From NCBI GenBank assembly GCA_963663365.2, contig CAXXIH010000001.1, positions 62,001 to 126,000 of the forward strand: a DNA stretch of 64,000 nt. The letters are read 5' to 3'. The notes beneath the pieces were generated by a model. The model searched no databases and was not told where the DNA came from. It worked only from the letters and a program-made list of their open reading frames with translations. The DNA is from G963663365 sp963663365. Its GTDB lineage: Bacteria; Hinthialibacterota; Hinthialibacteria; Hinthialibacterales; G963663365. Of the stretch, positions 36,418 to 44,631 are shown in pieces. Made by a program: the position numbers and the translations under genes. Each line of letters opens with the position of its first letter. Positions within the stretch are counted from its first letter, which is position 1.

Positions 36418-37767
36418 ATGGCGGATTTGCTGGGTCCCGCTGTGTATCCGTCTGCCCGTTCGGTTTCATTAGCAGGCGATGCAGGGCTTTCTTCGCTTAT
36501 CTTCACACAGAATCAAAACCGGAGTATTCAGGGATCATCGCAAGCTGATTCTGATACAGAGTCGCAAGAACTACTGATTGTTGACGAGGTTCAAACCTTC
36601 ACCCGCATTCAAGTGGACACGGTTTCTCTCTCTGCGCAATCGCAGAGCGCTTTGAAAAGTGTTCAAGAAGAGATCGATACGGGTAGGGAAAACGGACAGA
36701 GTCTTGATGACGGGCAACCGGACACAGTCAGCGCTTCACAGATTCGTTCGCTTTTAAAGGATGTTTTAGGCGGCCTGGATGAAGAGACCGCCAAGCGCGT
36801 AGGCGAACAGGTTGGCATCACGATCAATGCGGATGGTCTACGTGAATTGGCCGCTGGTAATGTCTCATCCGGTAGCACCGGCATTGCCGGGACATTGACA
36901 GGAAACGGCCAAAGCTATTCCGGTTCGTCATTTGCCGACCTAAGCAGCGCGATGTCCTCAGAACTTTTTGCTTACTTGGAACTTATCCGGCAACTGGATG
37001 GCGATTCCGAACGGATCAATGCCTTCCTTGATGCCATCGATGAAAGCTACGAATCGGGCGCCGGGAACCTGGGTGAGGCTATGTCCGAAGCGATGGCTTC
37101 CATCTCGGCCGATATGAACGCAGAGGGAATACAAATCGAAGGTAGTATCAGCCAAAGTTCCTCAACGGTGATTACTTTTGCCGGTGAAGAGATGAATGTG
37201 CAAATGAATATCTCCGCCGAGGGAACCATCACCTTTCAAGAGATAAGCGTTCAGCAAATGCAAACCATGGATCCATTGGTCCTGGATTTGGATGGAGACG
37301 GCGTTGAAGTCTCTACGGCTGCCGAGGGCGTCGAATTCGATTTGGATGGTGATGGTGTTAAAGAACAGGCGGCCTTTGCCACCGGTGACGACGCGTTTCT
37401 TGTTTTAGACCGGAATGGTAACGGAATGATCGACGATGGACGGGAGCTCTTTGGTGACCAAAATGGTGCAGCCAATGGGCTCGCCGAACTTGCCAAATTC
37501 GATGACAACCATGACGGGCGGATCGATGCGCAAGACAGCATTTATAATGACCTGCAGCTCTATTCCGACCGCAATGCAGATGGAATCTCGCAGAATAGTG
37601 AACTGATATCCCTGGCCGAGGCCGGGATTGAATCAATCGACCTGCATCAACAGGATTTTGACCATGAGTTGGAATCCGGCAACCGTATCGCGCAGATATC
37701 GTCTTTCACGCGTACGGATGGCACACGGGGAATGGCCGCCGATGTATTGCTCCAGTATATGGCCTAG
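36418..37767 (+). CDS. Acidic EF-hand/RTX-like calcium-binding protein
   Basis: A 449-residue acidic protein with no signal peptide. The N-terminal 290 residues are Ser/Gln/Glu-rich and mainly helical (SAQSQSALKSVQEEIDTG, LLKDVLGGLDEETAKRVGEQ). The C-terminal part from about residue 280 holds repeated calcium loops: VLDLDGDGVEV, FDLDGDGVKEQ, LDRNGNGMIDDGRELFGD, FDDNHDGRIDAQD and YSDRNADGISQNSEL. This DPLVLDLDGDGVE arrangement is the haemolysin-type calcium-binding-related domain seen in RTX exported proteins, so secretion by a type I system is a guess; no such genes are here. GGGAG six bases before the ATG at 36418 decides the start. Confidence 0.8.
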   Translation: MADLLGPAVYPSARSVSLAGDAGLSSLIFTQNQNRSIQGSSQADSDTESQELLIVDEVQTFTRIQVDTVSLSAQSQSALKSVQEEIDTGRENGQSLDDGQPDTVSASQIRSLLKDVLGGLDEETAKRVGEQVGITINADGLRELAAGNVSSGSTGIAGTLTGNGQSYSGSSFADLSSAMSSELFAYLELIRQLDGDSERINAFLDAIDESYESGAGNLGEAMSEAMASISADMNAEGIQIEGSISQSSSTVITFAGEEMNVQMNISAEGTITFQEISVQQMQTMDPLVLDLDGDGVEVSTAAEGVEFDLDGDGVKEQAAFATGDDAFLVLDRNGNGMIDDGRELFGDQNGAANGLAELAKFDDNHDGRIDAQDSIYNDLQLYSDRNADGISQNSELISLAEAGIESIDLHQQDFDHELESGNRIAQISSFTRTDGTRGMAADVLLQYMA

Positions 37768-38055
37768 TTTGAAACGTTTATCGGTGCCGGCTTTGACCCG
37801 TTCCATGCTTGGGTGTCCAGGAGGCCGATCCTTCACCCTGGCGTCTTTCACGCCGGGCGCCGTCATCCAACGGGAGGGAGTGGATTGCTGATGAATCTGA
37901 GAACGTGATTGGGCATTCCTGTGAGTTTCGCGCTACAAAGCCGGAACGGGGTACTGCCCTTCTACCCGGCTGCAAACTCGCCCGGATAACTCTGTTTTCG
38001 CTCTTTCATCGTCTTCCGCCCTCCCGTCTCTCCCCTCCACCTTTAGTCTATCGGC
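37768..38055. other. Intergenic region with dyad symmetry
   Basis: 288 bases lie between the EF-hand gene and the glycosyltransferase gene. CCTGGCGT and ACGCCGGG (37837-37857) form an 8-base stem, one pair being G-T, with a CTTTC loop, but no T tract follows, so it is not a convincing terminator. A second inverted pair, AGCCGG and CCGGCT, lies near 37940-37973. I see no gene or clear promoter. Confidence 0.4.
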
Positions 38056-39651
38056 ATGACGCATCCGGGACTTCCAGAGCCAGACCGGCGGAATTATTGG
38101 ACCGCAGCCGTGGCGATTGTATTGCTTGCCGCCGCCTTGCGTTTCACTGCTTTGAGCGTCAATCCTCCCGGATTGTTCCGTGATGAACTCGACAAAGGCT
38201 ACACGGCGTTTTGTTTATTTACGCTTGGACAGGATCAATCCGGAACATCTTGGCCGCTCTTTGTTCGCGCCCTGCAAGTGACGACATCGGCGGTTTATGA
38301 ATATCTATCAATCCCTTTTATTGCGATCTTAGGATTGAGTGACACCGCAGTTCGTATCCCTGCCGCTCTCGCCGGTATGTTTGCGGTTCTGTTGACCATT
38401 GTTTTGGGCAAAAAACTAAATGGCCCTGTGGCCGGCTTGACGGCCGGAATTTTGCTCGCATGTTCCCCTTGGCATTTGTTGCTTTCCCGCTGGGCCAATC
38501 AATCCATTTTGCTTACGTTGTGGATGCCCCTTGGGCTATGGGCTTGGCTTCATGCATCGGATGCCAAAGGATTTAAACGATGGCTTTGGCTTGCCGTGGC
38601 TTCTTTGGGGCTGGCTCTCACCTTATATACTTATGCGCCGGCCCGGATGGTCGTTCCGCTTTTCTGTGCATTTTTGGCGGTTCTTTTTGTGTGGAAAGCC
38701 GATCCTGCCGCACGCAAAAAGACCTGCGTCGATATTCTCACTGTTTTCTGTTTGACTTCGTTGTTGGCAATTCCACTGATCCGGCATGTTGTGTCCGATG
38801 CGGCTTCCGGCACGCGTCTTTCAGCGATCACAGTGTTTGATGGCAGGCCTTGGCCGGATGCCATTCTCACCATTCTCTCCAATTACTGTGCGCATTTTTC
38901 GCCGCGCTTTCTTTTTATGGGGGGAGATGCCAATCCCCGCCATTCAATCGGTTTCCCGGCAAGTGCGCATATTGTTACTGTGGCAGGGGCCGTTTTGGGA
39001 ATCTGGCGGGCTGCCCGCCTTCGGCAAAAGAATGGTCTTATCGTATTAGGATGGTTGGTTTTTGCTCCAGCCGCTGCCGCCTGCACCAATGAGGGGATTC
39101 CTCATGCCTTGCGCGCTGTGATGATGCTCCCGGCATTGCAGCTACTCGCAGCGCAAGGTTTGATCGAGGCTCAAGAGCGCTGGGGGGCGTTTGTTCATCC
39201 GGAGCGGCCACGCGCTACAACTCCGGCGGCGGCTATTGTGCTCATCCTTTTTGTCGTAAGCACCGGATTGATGATGAAAAATTTCTGGACATCCTATGCC
39301 ATGCGTTCGGTGTATTGGTGGGAAGCGGATGTGCGGGCATTAGCACTTTGGCATCAAGAAAACTCAGAACGTTTTCCGTATATGGTGGTTTCCGGGTATG
39401 TCGAATATCCCCAACCGGCCTTTTTGTTTTATGGCGAAGTCGATCCTCGTGTCTGGATCGAGAAACACGAAATTCCGAATGTCACATTTCTTCCTTTCGG
39501 GACAAAAGTGAGCACGGTGTATCGCGCTGCCGAAAAAGGAACAGCCTATGCCGGACGGGCCGGAGATATCACCCAGGTTCGCCCCGAAGAAATTATCCGT
39601 TACCCGGATGGCGATCCCGCTTGGATTGTTGTAGGCAAGCCGCTGGAATAA
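38056..39651 (+). CDS. GT39/ArnT-like glycosyltransferase, GT-C type membrane enzyme
   Basis: A 531-residue polytopic protein with about eleven helices. The first periplasmic loop PPGLFRDELDKGYTAF carries the acidic pair (Asp-Glu) expected of the GT-C catalytic site, as in ArnT and protein mannosyltransferases. FARALQ-type and SPWHLLLSRWANQSILLTLWMPL segments are also typical of the PMT/ArnT clan. Such enzymes transfer a sugar from a polyprenyl-phosphate carrier to lipid A, protein or glycan on the outer face of the inner membrane; the acceptor here is not known. Its stop at 39649-39651 is two bases before the endonuclease V start at 39654. Confidence 0.82.
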   Translation: MTHPGLPEPDRRNYWTAAVAIVLLAAALRFTALSVNPPGLFRDELDKGYTAFCLFTLGQDQSGTSWPLFVRALQVTTSAVYEYLSIPFIAILGLSDTAVRIPAALAGMFAVLLTIVLGKKLNGPVAGLTAGILLACSPWHLLLSRWANQSILLTLWMPLGLWAWLHASDAKGFKRWLWLAVASLGLALTLYTYAPARMVVPLFCAFLAVLFVWKADPAARKKTCVDILTVFCLTSLLAIPLIRHVVSDAASGTRLSAITVFDGRPWPDAILTILSNYCAHFSPRFLFMGGDANPRHSIGFPASAHIVTVAGAVLGIWRAARLRQKNGLIVLGWLVFAPAAAACTNEGIPHALRAVMMLPALQLLAAQGLIEAQERWGAFVHPERPRATTPAAAIVLILFVVSTGLMMKNFWTSYAMRSVYWWEADVRALALWHQENSERFPYMVVSGYVEYPQPAFLFYGEVDPRVWIEKHEIPNVTFLPFGTKVSTVYRAAEKGTAYAGRAGDITQVRPEEIIRYPDGDPAWIVVGKPLE

Positions 39652-39653
39652 TC

Positions 39654-40340
39654 ATGAAATGGCCGAACGCCGATGGGGAACACCTTGAGAAACTCCGTGC
39701 GCTGCAAGAACAACTTGCGGCTTCCGTTTCCCTGAATGATGAGCTTCCTCCATGGTCAGATATCAGCACCGTGGCCGGAGCGGATGTTTCGGTGTCCAGG
39801 GGATCCCGTCATGCTTTTGCCGCTGTTGTGGTTTTGGATGCGAAGACCTTTGAGGTTCTTGAAACCGCTGAATTTGAAGATGAATTAACCTTTCCGTATA
39901 TCCCCGGCTATCTTTCCTTTCGAGAACTGCCGTTGCTGCTTAAATGCATGGAACGTTTAAATTCCAAGCCCGGTATGGTGATTTGCGACGGGCAAGGTTT
40001 GGCCCATCCCCGGCGGTTCGGGATTGCTTGTCATTTCGGTGTCGAGACCGGATTGATCACAATTGGCTGTGGCAAATCCAAACTCATCGGCGATCATAAA
40101 GAAGTGGGCTTTAAACGAGGTTCGTTTCGGCAATTGACCATGAATGGAGAACAAATCGGAGAAGTGTTGCGCACGCGTGATGGTGTTGCGCCGCTTTATA
40201 TCAGCCCGGGACATCGGATTTCATTTCGGCGCGCAAGCCGGACTATTCTTCGGCTATGCCGTGGTGTGCGCCAACCGGAGCCGATCCGTGCGGCACATCT
40301 TCATGTCAATCTTATGCGTAAGGCTTCTCCGCACCGCTGA
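39654..40340 (+). CDS. nfi: Endonuclease V (deoxyinosine 3' endonuclease)
   Basis: A 228-residue DNA repair nuclease that nicks DNA one base 3' of hypoxanthine. The catalytic metal residues are Asp44 in VAGADVSVS, Glu91 in YLSFRELPLL and Asp112 in VICDGQGLAHPRRFGIA. The base-recognition wedge FPYIPGYLSF and the lysine-containing GCGKSKLIG motif are also present. An in-frame open stretch continues upstream to 39315, but it overlaps the GT39 gene in another frame; the ATG at 39654 matches family length. The start falls 2 bases after the GT39 stop, so the two are probably cotranscribed with no functional link implied. Confidence 0.94.
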   Translation: MKWPNADGEHLEKLRALQEQLAASVSLNDELPPWSDISTVAGADVSVSRGSRHAFAAVVVLDAKTFEVLETAEFEDELTFPYIPGYLSFRELPLLLKCMERLNSKPGMVICDGQGLAHPRRFGIACHFGVETGLITIGCGKSKLIGDHKEVGFKRGSFRQLTMNGEQIGEVLRTRDGVAPLYISPGHRISFRRASRTILRLCRGVRQPEPIRAAHLHVNLMRKASPHR

Positions 40341-40431
40341 CCTCGACGTTGAAGCTCGCGGCGGGCATAATGATTCTTAACCGGTTGCGCTGCAATCCTA
40401 TTACCAGATCATTTCACACAGAGGTGTTAAC

Positions 40432-41388
40432 GTGTCCGATATTAATCTTATTACAACCATCTCCGGATCGCTGTTAGAAAATTTCTTTCCCAAAGGCTGG
40501 GATTTGAAAAAAATGGATGAATGTTGTTCTCATCCACCGGAGGCTGTCTCCGAACGCCAAAGTTGGTGGAACGAAAATTTTCAGCCGGTCGAATGCTGCG
40601 ATCTTTCCACCTTCGATGCCAAAATGGGACATGAAATTGCCATGGCTATCCGCCGTACACGCGATGCGGGAAAACCTCTGGCGATGATTCTGCCCGTGGG
40701 GCCGATGGGGATGTATGAATGGACCGTATTCTTCCTTAAGAATTGGGGTGTTTCCGCCAGCCATGTACATGGATTTAATATGGATGAATGGGCGGATGCG
40801 GAAGGCAACACCACGCCGGCGGATGCGGCCGGCAGTTTTCAGAATGCTATGGAAGATGCGTTTTACAATCCCTTGGGTGATCTCACCATTCCGCCGGAAC
40901 AGCGCAACTTCGCCACAAAAGACAAACTGCCGCGGTATGGAGAACGTATTGAGGCCTTGCGCAAAGAAGGTGCGGAATTGGTTGTCGTGTTTGGAATTGG
41001 CCGCGCCTGTCACATTGCGTTTTGGGAACCGCATTTCGCCGCCGAGTTCGATGCCGAAACCTGGAAAAAGCAAACCCACCGCATTGGTGCAAAACTTCAT
41101 CCGCTAACCATCGAACAGAATGCCATCACCAGCTTTAAAAGCCGTACGACATTGGTTCCTTGTTTTGCCAACACCATCGGACCGGGCCTTTTCTTAAAAG
41201 CCGACTACATCATCGGCGGCTGCGATGGAACCTTCCCGAGAGGAATGCAATGGCAAGGTATGAGTTTTTGGATGACCCTTCGCTATGGTCCCGATCCTTG
41301 GGTGCCCTCAAGCTTTATGCCTACATTGCCTGGACGGCTCTTTTATTTGAAAGATCTTGCAGGGCCTTTGGTCGCCGAATGCAACTAA
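40432..41388 (+). CDS. Glucosamine-6-phosphate deaminase-like protein with altered active site
   Basis: A 318-residue relative of NagB, using a GTG start with AGAGG upstream. The NagB fold signatures are there: GPMGMYEWTVFF, HGFNMDEWAD (Asp118, equal to E. coli Asp72), and GIGRACHIAFWEP, where E. coli has GxGxDGHIAFNEP. In that last motif the catalytic Asp141 is Ala192, the following Gly is Cys193, and Asn is Trp; His194 and Glu199 remain. The usual proton relay is therefore incomplete, so the substrate or reaction has probably changed. It is about 50 residues longer than NagB. A strong terminator follows. Confidence 0.85.
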   Translation: MSDINLITTISGSLLENFFPKGWDLKKMDECCSHPPEAVSERQSWWNENFQPVECCDLSTFDAKMGHEIAMAIRRTRDAGKPLAMILPVGPMGMYEWTVFFLKNWGVSASHVHGFNMDEWADAEGNTTPADAAGSFQNAMEDAFYNPLGDLTIPPEQRNFATKDKLPRYGERIEALRKEGAELVVVFGIGRACHIAFWEPHFAAEFDAETWKKQTHRIGAKLHPLTIEQNAITSFKSRTTLVPCFANTIGPGLFLKADYIIGGCDGTFPRGMQWQGMSFWMTLRYGPDPWVPSSFMPTLPGRLFYLKDLAGPLVAECN

Positions 41389-41426
41389 GTTTGGTTTGTC
41401 GTTTTCAATCCAATTCGGTTTTCGTT

Positions 41427-41456
41427 ACGCCCGGGACATCCCGGGCGTTTTGTTTT
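41427..41456 (+). terminator. Rho-independent terminator after the NagB-like gene
   Basis: ACGCCCGGGA pairs perfectly with TCCCGGGCGT (41427-41448) around the two-base loop CA, followed by TTTGTTTT. It lies 39 bases after the stop at 41388 and 15 bases before the next start, so it isolates the secreted-protein gene. Confidence 0.9.
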
Positions 41457-41470
41457 GGCGGAGGATGGTC

Positions 41471-42277
41471 ATGACGGCAAATAAACAATCGCAGATTCGA
41501 GTAAACGCCTTTTTTATTACGATCTTTATGTTGTGGAGCATTGCTCTTAATGCCTTTGCTCAAGAGGATGCCAAAGGGATTCGAATTCACCGCACGGGGA
41601 AGTTTGCCGGTAAAAATGTGACTGCCTGTGATGGAGAGTCTTGGTTCGGCCTTTTCCCCACGGAAAATGGATTTGAATTAAAACAATGTAAGGTTCGAGT
41701 TGTGCCTTTCCGGGATTTCTGTATGGGCGATACGGAAGAGGAGAAGACGGGCCGGGAAGTCTGTGTGGAAGGCGAGGTGGAACCGCTCTTTTTGATTCAC
41801 GGTATGGATACATTGCAGGAGGGTGATGTAGAGACGTGCATTAAACTCGAAAAACCCCATAATTCCGGGATTTTCCTGTTTCCCGGCCAGCATTTATCTG
41901 CCCGGCTGCCGATTCCCGGAAAGAGCGCAGGCGCCACCCGCCTTTATGCTCTTGTGGCCTTAGGCGAGGCCGTTGAAGCGGATCCCGGTTTGGGTTACGC
42001 GGTGATGCGTCATTATCAAATCGTGTTAAATCGCACACAAGCCGCTGCACAAGAACTAACCGGCAGCCAGATTTTGCGCGAATACGCCGAATTCGATTTG
42101 GAGGGGCCTCCCAAGCTCATTTGGGCGGGGGATTTGGACCGGGATGGCCAACTTGATGTTTTTATGAATACCTATCATGAGTATGCCGCACGGGAATACA
42201 CCCTATTTTTGTCTTCCATGGCGGAGATGGGTGAACTTGTTAAGGAGGTCGCCAGTTATCTCGTTCCTTCCTGCTGA
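41471..42277 (+). CDS. Secreted protein of unknown function
   Basis: A 268-residue protein with a signal peptide (residues about 10-31, VNAFFITIFMLWSIALNAFAQEDA). No catalytic motif is recognised. The mature part has ELKQCKVRVVPFRDFCMGDTEEEKTGREVC and, near the C-terminus, WAGDLDRDGQLDVFMNTYHEYAAREYTLFLSSMAEMGELV, where DLDRDGQLD looks like a calcium-binding loop of the FG-GAP/dockerin-like type. GGAGG six bases before the ATG at 41471 supports this start over ATG 41465. It sits alone between two terminators, so it is probably monocistronic. Confidence 0.7.
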   Translation: MTANKQSQIRVNAFFITIFMLWSIALNAFAQEDAKGIRIHRTGKFAGKNVTACDGESWFGLFPTENGFELKQCKVRVVPFRDFCMGDTEEEKTGREVCVEGEVEPLFLIHGMDTLQEGDVETCIKLEKPHNSGIFLFPGQHLSARLPIPGKSAGATRLYALVALGEAVEADPGLGYAVMRHYQIVLNRTQAAAQELTGSQILREYAEFDLEGPPKLIWAGDLDRDGQLDVFMNTYHEYAAREYTLFLSSMAEMGELVKEVASYLVPSC

Positions 42278-42282
42278 ATGGC

Positions 42283-42317
42283 AAAAAAAGAGCAATGTCG
42301 AACGTTCGACATTGCTC
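42283..42317 (-). terminator. Rho-independent terminator after bacterioferritin
   Basis: A perfect 28-base palindrome GAGCAATGTCGAACGTTCGA plus CATTGCTC (42290-42317) is followed on the minus strand by seven T (42289-42283). It would end the minus-strand bfr transcript. It also lies only 13 bases after the plus-strand stop at 42277, so it could serve convergent transcription. Confidence 0.85.
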
Positions 42318-42468
42318 GTAACCTTAAAATACAGAAATAGTTATAACAAAAAACAACCTAAAGATCAGCGTGCCGTAATCCGGGACGGTAACCGCGTTTC
42401 TTTTATGCGATTACGCCGGTTTGACACCTGTTGAATAACTTCCGGCGCCGACCCCAAAGGCGTGAAAC

Positions 42469-42966
42469 TTAATCCGCAGGAGCTCCGGCTGCGCGGCTTT
42501 TGCTGCGCTCGATTGATTGTAGCGCAAGATAGTCTTTTCCGAATTTTTCCAAGTTATCCAGTTCCGTGTCGTACTGGTCGTAATGGCGTTCTTCATCGAC
42601 AACGAGATCTTCAAAGATTTTCTTGGAGACTGAATCGGCATTGGCTGAGCATTCATTTGCCCATAAGTTGTAATCCTTGGCACTTGCTTCTTCCATGCCG
42701 CGAGCCATGACCAACATCTCTTTGACGTCATTGACTTTTTTGACTTCCTCTGCTGCAACCAATTCCACGTCTCCGCCCAGGAAGAGAATTCTTTCCGCGA
42801 GCCGTTCAATGTGAATCATCTCGTCAATCGCGGTCCGCTTAAAAAGTCCCGCCAGAAGATCATATCCCTGGTCATCGCAGTGAAAATGAAAATACATATA
42901 CTGATGAACCGCCGCCAACTCATCTGCAGCCGCTTTGTTTAGTAGTACGATACTTTTCTCGTGCAT
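42469..42966 (-). CDS. bfr: Bacterioferritin
   Basis: Iron-storage protein of 165 residues forming the four-helix ferritin fold. The dinuclear iron ligands appear as Glu16 in AADELAAVHQY, Glu49 and His52 in AIDEMIHIERLAERILFLGG, and Glu/His in VVDEERHYDQYDTEL. Met50 lies where E. coli bacterioferritin has its haem-ligating Met52, so haem may bind between subunits. A strong AGGAGGT ribosome site precedes the ATG. The gene is preceded by a leader with several inverted repeats and ends at a palindromic terminator, so it is likely to be a single-gene transcript under its own control. Confidence 0.92.
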   Translation of the reverse strand: MHEKSIVLLNKAAADELAAVHQYMYFHFHCDDQGYDLLAGLFKRTAIDEMIHIERLAERILFLGGDVELVAAEEVKKVNDVKEMLVMARGMEEASAKDYNLWANECSANADSVSKKIFEDLVVDEERHYDQYDTELDNLEKFGKDYLALQSIERSKSRAAGAPAD

Positions 42967-43012
42967 TTTTTACCTCCTGTAAATGGCCAAATCTTGTTTA
43001 TGCCGAACCATC

Positions 43013-43098
43013 GGCGAAGCCACTTGCTTCGCCCTAAACGCCAATTCTGAGAATTCCAGGGATACAAGACGCCTATAAGGTTAAACGAAACCTGGAAT
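43013..43098 (-). promoter_or_regulatory. Upstream region of bfr with three inverted repeats
   Basis: Three dyads lie upstream of bfr: GGCGAAGC/GCTTCGCC (43013-43033, loop CACTT), the 13-base palindrome AATTCTGAGAATT (43043-43055) and ATTCCAGG/CCTGGAAT (43053-43060 and 43091-43098). The hairpin nearest the gene lies 47 bases from the ATG and would be in the mRNA leader. The palindrome could be an operator, but it does not match the Fur box, and no clear promoter was found by eye. Confidence 0.4.
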
Positions 43099-43255
43099 GC
43101 ACCAAAACCACTTTTGATTTCTAGTATGGATCCCCGATTTGATTGAAAAACATTCTGCTCGGAGATCTAACCTCGGTTAATCAACATAGTAGTTACGCTC
43201 ACGCAAAGGTTCAATCGTCAGCCCCTAAAACGTCTATGTTGTTGCCTCAAATTGC

Positions 43256-44500
43256 TTAGTAGTAATCTCCTGTTTCCAAGTTGTGCCGCATGGTTTTTTT
43301 ATACCGGTATGAAAGATTACAAAGGTGCGCGGAGGTAATGACGGAATGTCCGACCTCGACGGGGGAATTCGGTTCTTTGCGTGAACGCATACAATCCAGC
43401 CAGTTTTGAACATGGGCCGGTCCCTCATAGGGCCGTTCCCATTCATCGATGGGTTGCGTTTGCTCATTGATGTCTGGTGTGTCTTTGTTATCGACGCGTT
43501 CATAGACACGGAACGTATTGTCAAAAACCAACACCCCATCGGAACCGTAGAATGTTCCGCCGACGCCATCTCGTCCGCTGACAAACTGCACATTGAAGTT
43601 GGCCAGGAAATTTCCGTAATCAAGGACGTTGTTGGCAACGTCCGGTGTTTGCCAGAAGTCGAAGTAGTAATTGCCGCCGTTGCTGGTTGCGCTTTGGCAT
43701 CCTTGGACATCCATCACCCATTGAACGATATCCAATTGATGTGCTCCGATATCCGTTGTTAGGCCTCCCGCAAAATCCCAGAACCAACGCCATGCGAAAA
43801 ATCGCTTTGTGTCGAATGGCTGTTTGGGAGCGTTGCCGCAAAAACGGTTCCAGTCGACTTCACCAGAGAATTTAATGTTTAGGAAAGGATCGCCGCGTGA
43901 CCAGTCACGGGTATCGAATACTCTAACCCATGCGACTTTGCCCAATTTGCCGGAGTGCACCCACTCTGCGGCACGCTTCCAATGCTCACCGCTACGGCGA
44001 TGGTTGCCGACTTGCACGATCCGATCAGTGGCCCGAACACCCTTAACCATATCCCGGCCATCTTCAATCGTTTTCGAAAATGGTTTTTCACAGTAGGCGT
44101 CCTTGCCGGAGTGCACGGTGTCGAGCAGTACATCATGATGCCAATGATCCGGCGTAGCGATATAGACACCGTCGATGTCGTCGCGCTCCAGGAGTTTTTT
44201 GTACTCCAAATACGTATCCGGATCGCCTCCGCCGAGTTTTTTGGCTTCTTCTCGTGCTCCATTTCGACGCACATCCCACACATCGCATACGGCGACGATT
44301 TCAGCGCCTGCGTTGATACACTCGCGCATGCCCCATTTGCCGCGTCCGCCGCTGCCGATGATCCCGATACGAATTCTGTCATTGGCTCCCAATACACGCG
44401 ATGAGGCTTTATTGGCCACCATCCCGCTGAGGGCCAGCGCCGCTGAGGTTTTCGCGGTCGTATGCAAAAAACCGCGTCTGTTCAGATCGTTATTGGCCAT
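43256..44500 (-). CDS. Tat-exported Gfo/Idh/MocA family oxidoreductase
   Basis: A 414-residue NAD(P)-binding protein with a twin-arginine signal (residues 7-12 NRRGFL, hydrophobic region about 15-35). The Rossmann motif IGIIGSGGRGKWGM is followed by DGVYIATPDHWHH and the family signature DAYCEKPFSK with Lys139. The C-terminal half has WAWR-type and GAHQLDIVQWVM segments. These enzymes oxidise, reduce or hydrolyse sugars or inositols using a tightly bound cofactor; export suggests a periplasmic carbohydrate substrate. GAGGAG precedes the start. A paralogue with the same layout is at 55015. Confidence 0.93.
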   Translation of the reverse strand: MANNDLNRRGFLHTTAKTSAALALSGMVANKASSRVLGANDRIRIGIIGSGGRGKWGMRECINAGAEIVAVCDVWDVRRNGAREEAKKLGGGDPDTYLEYKKLLERDDIDGVYIATPDHWHHDVLLDTVHSGKDAYCEKPFSKTIEDGRDMVKGVRATDRIVQVGNHRRSGEHWKRAAEWVHSGKLGKVAWVRVFDTRDWSRGDPFLNIKFSGEVDWNRFCGNAPKQPFDTKRFFAWRWFWDFAGGLTTDIGAHQLDIVQWVMDVQGCQSATSNGGNYYFDFWQTPDVANNVLDYGNFLANFNVQFVSGRDGVGGTFYGSDGVLVFDNTFRVYERVDNKDTPDINEQTQPIDEWERPYEGPAHVQNWLDCMRSRKEPNSPVEVGHSVITSAHLCNLSYRYKKTMRHNLETGDYY

Positions 44501-44631
44501 TTGAAATTACTCCTCAGAAAAATGCTTGAAGATACTGTCACAGGAAAACCGGGGCTGGGCTAGTGTGCAAATACACCGGCTGGGTACATGGCAGAACGGT
44601 ATGGGAGATTTCGCGCAAAAATACAGTACGG

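Noticed and set aside
40474..41100. 208-codon minus-strand open frame opposite the NagB-like gene
   Set aside because: Entirely antisense to a well-supported gene, and no plausible protein motif.
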